This document shows, in pieces, positions 9,005 to 18,975 of a stretch of DNA of 64,000 nt. The translations under genes and the position numbers were made by a program. How positions within the stretch are numbered: the first letter of the stretch is position 1; the number at the start of each line of letters is the position of its first letter. Source of the stretch: an uncultured Eubacteriales bacterium (lineage in GTDB: Bacteria; Bacillota; Clostridia; Oscillospirales; Acutalibacteraceae); assembly GCA_934643185.1 (NCBI GenBank), contig CAKUBN010000003.1, positions 1-64,000 on the forward strand, in the 5' to 3' direction. Under the pieces are notes generated by a model, which saw only the letters and a list, made by a program, of their open reading frames with translations, ran no database searches and was not told the origin of the DNA.

Positions 9005-11164
9005 TTATTTGTGGTATTTTGCAAGCACCGCGCACACGGCTTTCGGGTCGATCGGCTTTGTGAGGTGCTCGTCCATACCGGCATCCATCGCCTTTCTGCG
9101 GTCTTCATCGAACGCGTTTGCGGTCATCGCGATGATCGGCACCGTGTAGGCGTCGCTCCGCGAAAGCGCACGAATGGCGCGCGTGGCGTTGAGTCCGTCC
9201 ATGACGGGCATCATGATATCCATTAAGATCGCATCAAACGCGTACGGCGGCGCGGCCTCAAACGTTTCCACGGCGATTTTACCGTTTTCCGCTGTGGTAA
9301 TGATTGCACCGGCATCCTCCAGCATGCTCTGCGCAATTTCAAGGTTCAGCGCATTATCCTCCACAAGCAGAATGTGCATGCCGGAAATATCTGCTGCCTG
9401 CGCGTTTTTCTTTGCGTCCTCCTCGGGCGAATCGTTCACGGTAAACGGCAACTCCAAAATAAACGCCGTGCCCACGCCCACTTCGCTTTCTGCGGAGATG
9501 GTGCCGTTCATGCCCTTTACGAGCTGATCGACGATGGACATGCCGAGGCCCGTCCCCTGATACACCGTGCGCACGTTGTCGTTTTCCTGCGTGAACGGCT
9601 TATAAAGATGCTCCTTCAAAAACTCCGGGCTCATGCCAATGCCGGTATCCTGCACGATGAAGCGGTATGTGGCGTGCACACCCTCCGCGCGCATCTCCTG
9701 CACGGTGAGATTCACGCGCCCGAATGGCTTATTATACTTGATGCCGTTGCTGATGAGGTTCAGCAAAATGCGTCTAAGGTGCAGCGGGCTGCCGATGAGC
9801 TTTGTGTGCGTGAGGTTATCCGCATGGATCTCAAACGTGACGTTTTTCTCGTTTTCCTGCTCGCCGACGATCATTCGAATATCGTGCAGCTCCGCTTTTA
9901 AATCGAACGGACGGCTTTCAAGCTTCACCTTTCCCTGCTCCAGCGCACTCATATCAAGCACATCGTTTAAGAGGGAAAGCAAATGCCCGGAGGCGGCGTC
10001 GATCTTCTTCAGGCTGTCCTCCACGACCTTCGGGTCGTTTTCATTTCTGCGTATGCGCTCCACCATGCCCATGATGCCGTTCATCGGCGTGCGGATATCG
10101 TGGCTCATGTGGGAGAGGAACACGCTCTTGCTGCGGTTGGCGCGTACGGCTTCATCGTTTGAGATTTTAAGCTGATTTTGGTAATCGAGCAGTGATTTGA
10201 TATACTCCGCCTGCTTTTTATCGACCACACGAAAGGCGATGCACACGCACAGCACAACCAAAATGGCAAAGAGGAACGTGATGTAGAACATGGCGTTATT
10301 CTGCAGCACGAACGAAAGCGAGCGGTTGCGCGTGAACTCGGTGATCCATTTCTTTTGCAGCTTGCCGATGGTGCCGTCTTCAGACATGCTTTGCAGCGCT
10401 TCATTCAGCTGTTCCTTCAGCTTCGGGCGGTCGTCGTCCACGGCAAGCGCCGGATAGCTTTTGGAAACCGTCAAGCTGGCCTGCAAATCGAACCCGTTTT
10501 TCTCGATGATCTTAGATGAGACTGCGCTGTGGCAGATGGCATAATCAACATCGCCGTTTTCCACCGCCTGTAAGATCTCGGTATTCGTGTAGTATTCCAC
10601 GTATTCGCATTGCAGGTCGTAGGTCGTTTCAATAACGGAGCGCGCCATAAGCGCCACGCGTTTGCCCGCAAGCGAAGCCGCACTGTCTATGGTGTCCTTG
10701 CCGTACACGCGCAGCTCATCGGAGCAGATGGGGATCGTGCGCAGCGTGCCCTCCATGTTGGAGAAAATCTCCAACCCAAGCAGCACATCCACGTCGCCGT
10801 CCGTCAGCATCTGGCGGCAATCGAGCCATGTGCCGGTCTTGAATTCAATGCGCATATTCATGCGGTTCGCGGCTTCGGTGACGATCTCGATATAAAGCCC
10901 GGAAAGGTCGCCGTTTTCGTTATAGTAGGAGTTCGGGCAGAAATCATAGTCGCTCGCCACACGCAGCAGCGGCGCTTCAGGGTCCGTCACCGTAGAAACG
11001 TATTCCATTTGCGGCTCGCCGGAAAACAATCCGACCTGCACCGCCGTAAACACCACCGGCACCAAAATGCCGATGACAAGCAGCGCAGCCAAAACCGCGC
11101 CAGATAGACTGCGCAGCGTCTTTTTATCCACAATTTTTTTGACATTTACAGTTTGCTTCTTCAA
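9005..11164 (-). CDS. Hybrid sensor histidine kinase with family-3 solute-binding sensor domain
   Basis: About 720 residues (numbers count from the upstream TTG at 11170). Order: membrane segment about 23-48; extracellular SBP_bac_3-type ligand domain about 68-280; second membrane segment about 291-314; HisKA dimerisation domain with phospho-acceptor His357 in SHDIRTPMNG; HATPase domain with N-box NLISNGIKYN, DTGIGMS and GTGLGMS; and a C-terminal receiver domain with phospho-acceptor Asp651 in ILMDIMMP. Such BvgS-like kinases sense small molecules such as amino acids; the ligand here is unknown. No separate response regulator or HPt protein is adjacent. The second TTG (11164) has better spacing to GAGGAG. 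Confidence 0.92.
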   Translation of the reverse strand: MKKQTVNVKKIVDKKTLRSLSGAVLAALLVIGILVPVVFTAVQVGLFSGEPQMEYVSTVTDPEAPLLRVASDYDFCPNSYYNENGDLSGLYIEIVTEAANRMNMRIEFKTGTWLDCRQMLTDGDVDVLLGLEIFSNMEGTLRTIPICSDELRVYGKDTIDSAASLAGKRVALMARSVIETTYDLQCEYVEYYTNTEILQAVENGDVDYAICHSAVSSKIIEKNGFDLQASLTVSKSYPALAVDDDRPKLKEQLNEALQSMSEDGTIGKLQKKWITEFTRNRSLSFVLQNNAMFYITFLFAILVVLCVCIAFRVVDKKQAEYIKSLLDYQNQLKISNDEAVRANRSKSVFLSHMSHDIRTPMNGIMGMVERIRRNENDPKVVEDSLKKIDAASGHLLSLLNDVLDMSALEQGKVKLESRPFDLKAELHDIRMIVGEQENEKNVTFEIHADNLTHTKLIGSPLHLRRILLNLISNGIKYNKPFGRVNLTVQEMRAEGVHATYRFIVQDTGIGMSPEFLKEHLYKPFTQENDNVRTVYQGTGLGMSIVDQLVKGMNGTISAESEVGVGTAFILELPFTVNDSPEEDAKKNAQAADISGMHILLVEDNALNLEIAQSMLEDAGAIITTAENGKIAVETFEAAPPYAFDAILMDIMMPVMDGLNATRAIRALSRSDAYTVPIIAMTANAFDEDRRKAMDAGMDEHLTKPIDPKAVCAVLAKYHK

Positions 11165-11224
11165 GTGCAATGTCTCCTCTTATCCCAATCGGCACCTCGC
11201 ATATGCCGCAGTGACCTTTGTGTA

Positions 11225-11253
11225 ATTATACTACAACAAATTGGTTTATACAA
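11225..11253 (-). promoter_or_regulatory. Promoter of the sensor kinase gene
   Basis: On the minus strand TTGTAT (11253-11248), a 17-base spacer and a perfect TATAAT (11230-11225), about 55 bases before the start codon. Confidence 0.65.
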
Positions 11254-11277
11254 GAGTTTTACACCCATAAAGACAGC

Positions 11278-11315
11278 AAAATATCCCCCGCCCTTTACAG
11301 AACGGAGGATATTTT
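11278..11315 (-). terminator. Terminator of the heat-shock operon
   Basis: A 13-bp stem with one mismatch (AAAATATCCTCCG / CGGGGGATATTTT on the minus strand) directly after dnaJ. The arm itself ends in four T residues. Confidence 0.7.
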
Positions 11316-11325
11316 CGCTTATATT

Positions 11326-12483
11326 TTATTCTTCAAAGATGTCCTTGATCTTGGAGAAGAAGCTTTTGCGCTTTTGATAATTCTTTTCATCATCATTCTG
11401 CGCAAATTCCTGTAAAAGCTCCTTCTGGCGCTTGCTCAAGTTCTTCGGCACTTCAACGGTCACGCGCACGTACTGGTCGCCGCGTCCTCTGCCGTTGATG
11501 CTCTGAATACCCTTGCCCTTGAGCTTGAACACGTCGCCCGGCTGCGTGCCCTCGTGTACGGTGTAGCTCACCTTACCGTCGAGCGTCGGCACCGTGACTT
11601 CCGCGCCGAGTGCAGCCTGCGTGAACGTGATTGGCATATCGCACCAAACGTCGTTGCCGCGGCGCGTGAAAATGGCATGCGGACGAACTGTAATGTATAC
11701 GTGCAGGTCGCCGTTCGGACCGCCGTTGGAGCCGGCATTGCCCTTGCCGCCGACATTCAGAATCTGATCGTCGTCGATACCCGCCGGAACGGAAATCTCG
11801 ATCGTCTTCTGGCGGCGGATCTTACCCTTGCCGTCGCACGTTTTGCACGGGGTATCGACAATCTGGCCTCTGCCATGGCAGCGGTCGCAAGTGCTTGTGG
11901 ACTGCACCACGCCGAACGGTGTGCGCTGGTTGATGCGCACCTGGCCGGAACCGCCGCAGTTCGGGCAGGTCTTGGGGCTTGTGCCCTTGGCCGCGCCGGA
12001 GCCGTTGCAATCCGGGCAATTTTCGATCTGGTGGTAGGTCACATTTTTCTTGCAGCCCTTTGCCGCTTCCTCAAACGAAAGGGTGACGCTTGCCTCTACG
12101 TCATTGCCGCGGCGCGGTGCGTTCGGATTCGCACGGCGTCCGCCGCCCCCGAAACCGCCGCCGAAGAAGCTGTCGAAAATATCGGTAAAATCAAAACCGC
12201 CTGCGCCGCCGGCATACGGATTTCCGCCGCCCGCGCCGCCGCCGAAGTTCGGGTCTACGCCCGCAAAGCCGAACTGGTCGTAGCGCGCCTTCTTGTCTTT
12301 ATCAGAAAGTACCTCATACGCTTCGTTGACTTCCTTAAACTTCGTTTCCGCATTTTTATCTCCGGGATTCAAGTCCGGGTGGTATTGCTTTGCAAGCTTG
12401 CGGTACGCCTTTTTAATCGCATCGTCTGTTGCGCTCTTATCGACCCCAAGCACTTCATAATAATCTCTTTTGTTGTCCGCCAT
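11326..12483 (-). CDS. dnaJ: Chaperone DnaJ (Hsp40)
   Basis: 385 residues with all type I DnaJ parts: J-domain with HPD at 35-37, a Gly/Phe-rich linker (about 75-115), and the cysteine-rich domain with four zinc repeats [24 protein letters not shown] and CKTCDGKG. The C-terminal substrate-binding domains follow ([24 protein letters not shown]). It delivers unfolded clients to DnaK and stimulates its ATPase. Last gene of hrcA-grpE-dnaK-dnaJ and probably under HrcA control, with a hairpin between it and dnaK that may lower its expression. Confidence 0.98.
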   Translation of the reverse strand: MADNKRDYYEVLGVDKSATDDAIKKAYRKLAKQYHPDLNPGDKNAETKFKEVNEAYEVLSDKDKKARYDQFGFAGVDPNFGGGAGGGNPYAGGAGGFDFTDIFDSFFGGGFGGGGRRANPNAPRRGNDVEASVTLSFEEAAKGCKKNVTYHQIENCPDCNGSGAAKGTSPKTCPNCGGSGQVRINQRTPFGVVQSTSTCDRCHGRGQIVDTPCKTCDGKGKIRRQKTIEISVPAGIDDDQILNVGGKGNAGSNGGPNGDLHVYITVRPHAIFTRRGNDVWCDMPITFTQAALGAEVTVPTLDGKVSYTVHEGTQPGDVFKLKGKGIQSINGRGRGDQYVRVTVEVPKNLSKRQKELLQEFAQNDDEKNYQKRKSFFSKIKDIFEE

Positions 12484-12513
12484 CCGCTGTCATCTCCTCG
12501 CAAACTCCAAAAG

Positions 12514-12541
12514 GCAAGGGACGCCTTTCGGCTCCCCTTGC
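12514..12541 (-). terminator. Hairpin between dnaK and dnaJ
   Basis: Arms GCAAGGG (12514-12520) and CCCTTGC (12535-12541) with an inner GCC/GGC pairing. There is no T-run, so this is more likely a processing or partial-termination hairpin that sets the dnaK:dnaJ ratio than a full terminator. Confidence 0.45.
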
Positions 12542-12567
12542 ACTTTTGAACGTGTCATTTATAAAAC

Positions 12568-14403
12568 TTAATCGACGTCCTTGTAGTCTGCGTCGTAGAC
12601 GTCACCGTTCGGGTTCTGACCGCCCTGCTGCGGGTTTGCGCCCGGGGCTGCCTGCTCGCCCTGCTGCGGTGCACTTGCCTTATACAGCTTCTCACTGACC
12701 GCGTAAATCGCCTTCTGCAGCTCATCCATGCCGGACTTGATCTCCTCGACCGTGCCGTTCTGCATGGTGGTCTTCAGGGCTGCAACCTTGTTGTTCACTT
12801 CGGTCTTGTCCGCCTCTTCCAGCTTGTCGCCGCTCTCGTTTACGAGCTTCTCCGCCTGGTAGCAGAGGTTCTCGGCGTTGTTCTTCGTCTCAACCTCTTC
12901 ACGGCGCTTCTTGTCTTCCTCTGCGAACTGCTCAGCTGCCTTAACAGCCTTATCGATGTCTTCCTTGCTCATGTTGGAGGAAGAGGAAATCGTGATGTGC
13001 TGCTCCTTGCCGGTGCCAAGGTCCTTAGCGGATACGTTTACGATACCGTTTGCATCGATATCAAATGTAACTTCGATCTGGGGAATGCCGCGCGGAGCCG
13101 GAGCGATGCCGTCGAGCTTAAAGAGGCCCAGCTGCTTGTTGTCGCGTGCAAACTCACGCTCGCCCTGCAGAACGTTGACCTCAACCTGCGTCTGGCCGTC
13201 TGCTGCGGTGGAGAAGATCTGGCTCTTCTTGGTCGGGATGGTGGTGTTTCTGTCGATGATCTTCGTCATCACGCCGCCCATGGTCTCAACACCGAGGGAA
13301 AGCGGGGTAACGTCGAGCAGCAGCAGACCCTGAACCTCGCCGCCGAGAACGCCTGCCTGCAGTGCAGCACCAATGGCAACGCACTCATCCGGGTTGATGC
13401 CCTTGAACGGCTCTTTGCCGATGAGCTTCTTAACAGCTTCCTGAACAGCCGGGATTCTGGAGGAACCGCCGACCATGAGGACCTTGTTGATTTCATTGAT
13501 GGAGAGGCCGGAGTCGCTCAGTGCCTGACGGACCGGGCCCATGGTCTTTTCAACGAGGTCTGCGGTGAGCTCGTTGAACTTTGCTCTGGAGAGCGTAAGG
13601 TCAAGGTGCTTCGGGCCGGTTGCGTCCGCCGTGATGAACGGCAGGTTGATGGAAGCGCTCGTCATGCCGGAAAGCTCGATCTTTGCCTTCTCTGCTGCTT
13701 CCTTAATACGCTGCATCGCCATCTTGTCGCCGGAAAGATCAATGCCGTCGGAGACCTTGAAGCTATTGACGATCCAATCCATGACGCGCTTATCGAAGTC
13801 GTCGCCGCCCAGGCGGTTATTGCCGGCCGTTGCCAGAACTTCCTGCACGCCGTCGCCCATCTCAATGATGGAAACATCGAACGTACCGCCGCCAAGGTCA
13901 TAAACCATGATCTTCTGGTCGTCTTCCTTATCGATGCCGTAGGACAGTGCTGCTGCCGTCGGCTCGTTGATGATACGCTTTACATCGAGGCCCGCGATCT
14001 TGCCTGCGTCCTTCGTTGCCTGACGCTGTGCATCGTTGAAGTATGCCGGAACGGTGATGACAGCGCTTGTAACGCTCTCGCCGAGGTATGCTTCTGCGTC
14101 GCCCTTCAGCTTCTGCAGGATCATTGCGGAGATCTCCTGCGGGGTGTAGCTCTTGCCGTCTACCGTTACCTTGTGGTCGGTGCCCATCTCTCTCTTAATG
14201 GAAGAGATCGTGCGGTCCGGGTTCGTGATAGCCTGACGCTTTGCGACCTGACCGACCATACGCTCGCCTGTCTTGGAGAACGCCACAACGGACGGGGTGG
14301 TTCTTGCGCCTTCTGCGTTTGCGATAACGACCGGCTCGCCGCCTTCAATAACCGCTACGCAAGAGTTTGTTGTACCAAGGTCAATACCAATTGTCTTTGC
14401 CAT
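12568..14403 (-). CDS. dnaK: Chaperone DnaK (Hsp70)
   Basis: About 611 residues. Starts [15 protein letters not shown], the phosphate-binding loop of Hsp70, with [11 protein letters not shown] and [11 protein letters not shown] completing the ATPase domain. The linker and substrate-binding domain follow ([17 protein letters not shown]). The Gln/Gly/Asn-rich tail ends DADYKDVD instead of the common EEVKD-like acidic end. The inner ATG at 14403 is preferred over 14409 because AAGGAAGG then lies 8 bases upstream. Part of the CIRCE-controlled operon. Confidence 0.98.
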   Translation of the reverse strand: MAKTIGIDLGTTNSCVAVIEGGEPVVIANAEGARTTPSVVAFSKTGERMVGQVAKRQAITNPDRTISSIKREMGTDHKVTVDGKSYTPQEISAMILQKLKGDAEAYLGESVTSAVITVPAYFNDAQRQATKDAGKIAGLDVKRIINEPTAAALSYGIDKEDDQKIMVYDLGGGTFDVSIIEMGDGVQEVLATAGNNRLGGDDFDKRVMDWIVNSFKVSDGIDLSGDKMAMQRIKEAAEKAKIELSGMTSASINLPFITADATGPKHLDLTLSRAKFNELTADLVEKTMGPVRQALSDSGLSINEINKVLMVGGSSRIPAVQEAVKKLIGKEPFKGINPDECVAIGAALQAGVLGGEVQGLLLLDVTPLSLGVETMGGVMTKIIDRNTTIPTKKSQIFSTAADGQTQVEVNVLQGEREFARDNKQLGLFKLDGIAPAPRGIPQIEVTFDIDANGIVNVSAKDLGTGKEQHITISSSSNMSKEDIDKAVKAAEQFAEEDKKRREEVETKNNAENLCYQAEKLVNESGDKLEEADKTEVNNKVAALKTTMQNGTVEEIKSGMDELQKAIYAVSEKLYKASAPQQGEQAAPGANPQQGGQNPNGDVYDADYKDVD

Positions 14404-14475
14404 ATCCATTACCTTCCTTTAACTCAACTGAGTGTGTGAATTCTGAATTTACTATATAAATGGTTGTTTGCTGAT

Positions 14476-15039
14476 TTAGTTTGCTACCTGCACCATGGCG
14501 TGTCTTACGACCTTATCGCCCAGCATGTAGCCCTTTTGGAACACCGCGGAGATGACGTTTTCGCCAAGCTCGTCGCTTTCAATGTGCGCCACTGCGTTGT
14601 GCAGCGCCGGGTCAAACGGCTCGCCGACCTGACCGACCTCGCGGATGCCAAGCTTTTCAAAGCTCGCCTTAAACTGGTTTGCGATCATCTCAACGCCCTT
14701 TTTCATATCCTCTGCGGAGGCGTTTTCCTGTGCCAGCGCACGGTCGATGTTATCGGCCACCGGCAAAATGGCGTTGATCGTATCGGAAACGGCGTTGTTG
14801 TAAACAGCGTTCTTTTCGTTTGCGGAACGCTTGCGGAAGTTATCATACTCGGCAAGCACGCGCAGGTGCTGCTGCTTGTGGCTGTCAAATTCCGCCTGCA
14901 AGCGGTCGTAATCCTCTTTCGGGACCTTTTCGCCCTTCTTTTTCTTCTTTTCCTTTTCCGCAGCCTTTGCAGATTCCTCTGCCGGCTCGGTATTCGCTTC
15001 CTGCTCAGGTTCCTGAACAGGCTTCTTTTCCTCTGCCAT
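14476..15039 (-). CDS. grpE: Nucleotide exchange factor GrpE
   Basis: 187 residues. An acidic and lysine-rich disordered N-terminus (about 1-50) and a coiled-coil stretch (about 50-95, with LAEYDNFRKRS) precede the beta domain with GVEMIANQF, FDPALHNAVAHIES and VISAVFQKGYMLGDKVVRHAMVQV, the GrpE signature. It accelerates ADP release from DnaK. Second gene of the operon, 18 bases after hrcA, with a GAAAGGGG ribosome binding site. Confidence 0.97.
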   Translation of the reverse strand: MAEEKKPVQEPEQEANTEPAEESAKAAEKEKKKKKGEKVPKEDYDRLQAEFDSHKQQHLRVLAEYDNFRKRSANEKNAVYNNAVSDTINAILPVADNIDRALAQENASAEDMKKGVEMIANQFKASFEKLGIREVGQVGEPFDPALHNAVAHIESDELGENVISAVFQKGYMLGDKVVRHAMVQVAN

Positions 15040-15057
15040 CTGGCAACGCCCCTTTCT

Positions 15058-16083
15058 CTATTCTTCCCGCATGATGCGCGTAAGCATTTCGCCAACGCGA
15101 TCTGCGACATAAGCTGTTTGTGCCGCGACGTGTGCGTACTGCATCCGCATCGGGCCGATGACCGCGACCGCGCCGGCATCTCTGCCGTTCACGCTGTACC
15201 GCGAGCAAATGACCGACGATTCCGCCAAGGCGTTCTGCCCGGTCTCTGTGCCGATCTTGATCTGCGTGCGGTTCTGCTTGCCTGCGAGAAGTTCTGTCAA
15301 AAGCTCCCGTCTTTCCAGAATATCCATCACCCGGCGTGCACCGCCAAGCTTGTATTCCGGGTAGAACAGCAGGTTCATCTGACCGCTTACGGAAATTTCC
15401 GTCTGCATCGTTTCAAGCGCCACTTCCAAAAGCGCCGCCAGCGCCGGCGACATCAAAATCGCCATATCGCCCAGCGAGATCGCAAGGTTTTGCACAAATG
15501 CCCGGTTGATCTCCGCCACGTCGCGCCCTGTCACGCGCTCGTTGAGCACGCGGAAGAAAATGCGCATAATCTCGTTTGAAAGATCAAAGTCGCAGTGAAA
15601 CACCTTGTTTTTCATGGTACCTGCGCTGCTCATCATAATGAGCATTGCGGTGCGGCGGCTCGTCTGCACGAACTGCACCGCCTTGATCTTTGCATCCGCG
15701 CCGCTCGGCGTGGTGCTCAACGCAAGGTACCGTGTAGAAGCCGCCAGCGTTTTCGCCGCGCCACGCAATAATCGTTCCGGGTCAAACGCGCTTTTTGCAA
15801 GCATCGCGTCTATCGTAAGCTTTTCGGCTTCCGTTAACGTTTTCGGCTGCATCAGCGCATCTACAAACTCGCGGTAGCCTTCCTGTGAAGGCACACGCCC
15901 CGCGGAGGTGTGCGGCTGTTCCAAAAGCCCCAGCTCCGTAAGCTCTGCCATCTCATTGCGCACCGTTGCGGAAGAAACACCTGCTTTTTCCGCAATGGAC
16001 TTGGAGCCCACCGGCTCGCCCGTGCGAATGTATCCGTCTACGATCGAGGCAAGTATATTTTGTTTGCGTTTTGTCAGTTCCAT
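15058..16083 (-). CDS. hrcA: Heat-inducible transcription repressor HrcA
   Basis: 341 residues. The N-terminal winged helix includes RKQNILASIVDGYIRTGEPVG and SSATVRNEMAELTELGLL, with the conserved YLEQPHTSAGRVP-like segment here LLEQPHTSAGRVPS. The rest is the HrcA GAF-like dimer domain. HrcA represses class I heat-shock genes by binding CIRCE and depends on GroEL for activity. A perfect CIRCE copy lies 19 bases upstream of its own start, so the operon is autoregulated. Confidence 0.97.
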   Translation of the reverse strand: MELTKRKQNILASIVDGYIRTGEPVGSKSIAEKAGVSSATVRNEMAELTELGLLEQPHTSAGRVPSQEGYREFVDALMQPKTLTEAEKLTIDAMLAKSAFDPERLLRGAAKTLAASTRYLALSTTPSGADAKIKAVQFVQTSRRTAMLIMMSSAGTMKNKVFHCDFDLSNEIMRIFFRVLNERVTGRDVAEINRAFVQNLAISLGDMAILMSPALAALLEVALETMQTEISVSGQMNLLFYPEYKLGGARRVMDILERRELLTELLAGKQNRTQIKIGTETGQNALAESSVICSRYSVNGRDAGAVAVIGPMRMQYAHVAAQTAYVADRVGEMLTRIMREE

Positions 16084-16101
16084 ACTTGCACCTCTCAGGT
16101 T

Positions 16102-16128
16102 TTAGCACTCTATGTCCCTGAGTGCTAA
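16102..16128 (-). promoter_or_regulatory. CIRCE operator (HrcA binding site)
   Basis: TTAGCACTC, nine bases, GAGTGCTAA: an exact match to the CIRCE consensus on both arms. It lies between the hrcA promoter and its start codon, overlapping the expected transcript start. Confidence 0.97.
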
Positions 16129-16139
16129 CCCTTGTCTAT

Positions 16140-16168
16140 ACTATACTGCAAAGGTCAGGAAATGTCAA
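16140..16168 (-). promoter_or_regulatory. Sigma-A promoter of hrcA-grpE-dnaK-dnaJ
   Basis: On the minus strand a perfect TTGACA (16168-16163), 17-base spacer and TATAGT (16145-16140), ending 11 bases before CIRCE. The arrangement explains repression by HrcA. Confidence 0.85.
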
Positions 16169-16356
16169 CACCAAAATTTGTAAATACTTTGTGAATGTGC
16201 GAATTCTTCCCGGTCGGCATCCGTTTTGAAGCTTCTTTTAGCATTTCCGGCTCCACAGTGCCAAATTCCTGTTTATATATAAAGATACCGAAAAAAGCGT
16301 CTTCGCCATAATTTCACTTTTTGTAATAGAATTTCAGAATTCTTTTGTGCAAATTA

Positions 16357-16385
16357 TTGACATTTTATAAAAATTGTATTAAACT
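16357..16385 (+). promoter_or_regulatory. Promoter of the ABC exporter operon
   Basis: TTGACA, 17 AT-rich bases, TAAACT, about 75 bases before the ATPase gene. The rest of the 377-base gap from hrcA holds CIRCE and the hrcA promoter; nothing else was recognised in 16170-16350. Confidence 0.7.
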
Positions 16386-16460
16386 GATAGCCCGTGTTTC
16401 AGTTTCTGTGTTCGCTTTAGCCCGAAAGTCCGTACCGTTAACGGAAAAGAGGAGTATACC

Positions 16461-17252
16461 ATGATTCAGGCAGAACATTTACAAAAGACCTTCCGCGTGC
16501 GAAAACGAAACGCAGGCTTTAAAAACGCCGCAAAAGCATTTTTCAGCCGCGAGTACGAAGAAATTCACGCCCTAAACGACGTTTCGTTCCGTATTGAAGA
16601 CGGCGAGGCCGTGGGCTATATTGGCCCGAACGGTGCCGGAAAAAGCAGCACCATCAAAATTCTCTCCGGCATTTTAACGCCGGACAGCGGCACCTGCGTC
16701 ATCGACGGGCGCGTGCCGTGGAAAGACCGCCGCGCGCATGTTTCGCAGATCGGCGTTGTATTCGGGCAGCGCAGTCAATTATGGTGGGACGTGCCCGTCA
16801 TTGATTCATTCGAGCTTATCCGTGACATTTACGCCGTGACCGAAGATGTTTACAAGCGAAATTTACGGGATTTAACCGACCTTCTGAATTTATCGGAGCT
16901 CTTAAAGACCCCGACACGCAGCCTGTCGCTCGGGCAGCGTATGCGGTGCGAGATCGCCGCCTCCCTGCTGCACGACCCGCGCATCTTGTTTTTGGATGAA
17001 CCCACCATCGGGCTCGACGCGGTATCGAAGATCGCCGTTCGCGAATTCGTGCTTGATATGAACAAGCGCCGCGGCACCACAGTCATTTTAACGACGCACG
17101 ACATGCAGGACGTAGAAGCCTTGGCGCAGCGTGTCCTGCTCATCGGCAAAGGGCGCATTTTATTAGACGGCACACTCGACGATATTCGGCGCGGCGGCAG
17201 CGGGCAGATTGACGAAACGCTCGCGGCGCTCTACAAACAGTTTGATATTTGA
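16461..17252 (+). CDS. ABC-2 type transporter, ATP-binding subunit
   Basis: 263 residues. Walker A GPNGAGKSS, Q-loop in VVFGQRSQLWWD, signature LSLGQRMR, Walker B ILFLDEPTIGLD and the switch histidine in LTTHDMQD are all present, so it is a competent ATPase. The VFGQRSQLWWDVP motif and the two downstream ABC-2 (DUF990-like) permeases match the subfamily annotated as daunorubicin-type exporters. Substrate unknown. The stop overlaps the ribosome binding region of the next gene, consistent with translational coupling. Confidence 0.93.
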   Translation: MIQAEHLQKTFRVRKRNAGFKNAAKAFFSREYEEIHALNDVSFRIEDGEAVGYIGPNGAGKSSTIKILSGILTPDSGTCVIDGRVPWKDRRAHVSQIGVVFGQRSQLWWDVPVIDSFELIRDIYAVTEDVYKRNLRDLTDLLNLSELLKTPTRSLSLGQRMRCEIAASLLHDPRILFLDEPTIGLDAVSKIAVREFVLDMNKRRGTTVILTTHDMQDVEALAQRVLLIGKGRILLDGTLDDIRRGGSGQIDETLAALYKQFDI

Positions 17253-17260
17253 GGTGCGCC

Positions 17261-18070
17261 GTGAAACTTAAAAAATACATTTCGTTTTTCCGCCTGCGCT
17301 GTGTGACGGGCTTGCAGTACCGCGCAGCGGCATTGGCAGGCATCTCCACGCAATTTGCGTGGGGCTTTTTGATCATCTTCGCCTACCACGCGTTTTACCG
17401 CAGTGACCCCACCGCTTTTCCGATGACCTTGCAGGCGACCGTCAACTACACATGGATACAGCAGGCGTTTTTAGCCATGTTCGCCTCGTGGGTCTTAGAC
17501 GGCGACATTTTGGAGGAAATCACCTCCGGCAGCATCTCGTATTCGCTGTGCCGCCCCGTCGACCTCTACGCCATGTGGTACACGAAATCTCTCTCCGGTC
17601 GTATTTCCAAGGTTGCATTGCGTGCCGTGCCAATCTTAGTTGTTGCGGCGCTTCTGCCCGCAGGCTATAACTTGACCGCGCCGACAGATTTACCCACCTT
17701 CTTTCTATTTTTGCTCACCATGGTGCTGGGCGCATTGAACAGCACGGCGTTCACGCTGCTCATCTATGTCCTCACCATGTATACCCTTTCTTCCACCGGG
17801 TTGCGCTCCCTGCTGCTCACACTGGCAGATTTTCTCTGCGGCGGCGTAGTACCGCTGCCGTTCTTCCCGCCCGCACTGCGCAGAATCTGCGAGCTGACCC
17901 CCTTCGCTGCCACAAGCAACGTGCCGTACCGCGTGTACAGCGGCGATATTGCCGGCACGAACGCCGCTTTCGCCGTAGGCTTACAAATCTTCTGGCTGCT
18001 CGTCCTGGTGCTCGGCGGTCACACCCTCATGAAAAATGCGCTGAAGCGGGTAGTAATTCAGGGAGGATAA
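17261..18070 (+). CDS. ABC-2 type permease subunit (first)
   Basis: About 269 residues with roughly six hydrophobic segments, beginning with a short basic cytoplasmic end (KLKKYISFFRLR). The ITSGSISYSLCRPVDLY segment matches DUF990/ABC-2 family permeases. A GTG start at 17261 with GAGGTG just upstream is preferred over an in-frame TTG that overlaps the ATPase stop. Pairs with the next permease to form the membrane part of the exporter. Confidence 0.85.
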   Translation: MKLKKYISFFRLRCVTGLQYRAAALAGISTQFAWGFLIIFAYHAFYRSDPTAFPMTLQATVNYTWIQQAFLAMFASWVLDGDILEEITSGSISYSLCRPVDLYAMWYTKSLSGRISKVALRAVPILVVAALLPAGYNLTAPTDLPTFFLFLLTMVLGALNSTAFTLLIYVLTMYTLSSTGLRSLLLTLADFLCGGVVPLPFFPPALRRICELTPFAATSNVPYRVYSGDIAGTNAAFAVGLQIFWLLVLVLGGHTLMKNALKRVVIQGG

Positions 18071-18142
18071 ACGGAACGACAAGTCGTTCCGCTGCCCGGC
18101 AAATCGTTCGTGTTTTGCAGTATACAAAGAAAGGGGTCATCT

Positions 18143-18919
18143 ATGAAACTATACTTTGAATTTCTGTCTATCCACATCAAGAAAGCAATGCAGTACAAGG
18201 CTTCGTTCTTGCTTTCCGCACTGGCGCAGCTATTTATACCGCTCACATGCTTTTGGGGCGTGCAGTTCATGTTCATGCGGTTTAAGCAGGTGGACGGCTT
18301 CACGTACACCGAGATTTCGCTCTGCTACGCCATCGTGCTGTTATCATTCTCGCTCGCGGAGCTGTTCTTCCGTGGGTTTGATACGTTTGACCGCATGATC
18401 GGGGACGGCGAGTTCGACCGCGTTCTGGTGCGCCCGCGCAACGAGGTTTTCCTCGTCCTGTGCAGCCGCATGGATTTAGAGCGCTTCGGCAAGGGCATTA
18501 TGGCGATTTTCCTGCTGATCTGGGCGCTTCAAAACTGCCCAATCGATTGGTGCGCCGCGCGCGTTATGACGCTCATTTTCATGATTTTAGGCGGCATCGT
18601 GCTTTTTGCAGGCGTGTATTTGATCTTCGCCGGGCTATGCTTTTTCACATTAGAGGGACTCGAGTTCATCAATATTTTAACAGACGGTATGCGCGAGCAC
18701 GGGCGCTACCCGCTTTCCATCTACGGCAAAGGCGTGCTGACGTTCTGCACCTACATCGTCCCCTACGCGCTCGTGCAGTATTACCCGCTGATGTACCTCA
18801 TCGGCCGCCACAACGACGCCCGCGCGATGCTTTTGCCCGTTATCGCCTGCGTGTTTATCGTGCCGTGCTATCTCTTTTGGAAATTCGGCGTGCGCCGCTA
18901 CCGCTCTACGGGGTCATAA
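18143..18919 (+). CDS. ABC-2 type permease subunit (second)
   Basis: 258 residues, polytopic. FDRMIGDGEFDRVLVRPRNEVF is the cytoplasmic loop typical of DUF990 permeases, and the C-terminus WKFGVRRYRSTGS also fits. The ATG at 18143 has AAAGGGG about 9 bases upstream. A 72-base gap after the first permease carries no obvious terminator, so one operon of three genes is likely. Confidence 0.87.
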   Translation: MKLYFEFLSIHIKKAMQYKASFLLSALAQLFIPLTCFWGVQFMFMRFKQVDGFTYTEISLCYAIVLLSFSLAELFFRGFDTFDRMIGDGEFDRVLVRPRNEVFLVLCSRMDLERFGKGIMAIFLLIWALQNCPIDWCAARVMTLIFMILGGIVLFAGVYLIFAGLCFFTLEGLEFINILTDGMREHGRYPLSIYGKGVLTFCTYIVPYALVQYYPLMYLIGRHNDARAMLLPVIACVFIVPCYLFWKFGVRRYRSTGS

Positions 18920-18927
18920 AAACAAAA

Positions 18928-18963
18928 AGCTGTCGTTCCTTGCGGTTCGGCAGCTCTTTTTTT
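18928..18963 (+). terminator. Terminator of the ABC exporter operon
   Basis: AGCTGTCG / CGGCAGCT (one G-T pair) followed by CTTTTTTTTAT, nine bases after the stop. The minus-strand side is also T-rich, so it may stop the convergent aldo/keto reductase gene as well. Confidence 0.8.
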
Positions 18964-18975
18964 ATGTAAATAATC

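Noticed and set aside
12997..14439. 480-codon plus-strand frame across dnaK
   Set aside because: Antisense shadow of dnaK caused by GC-rich codon usage; no family features.
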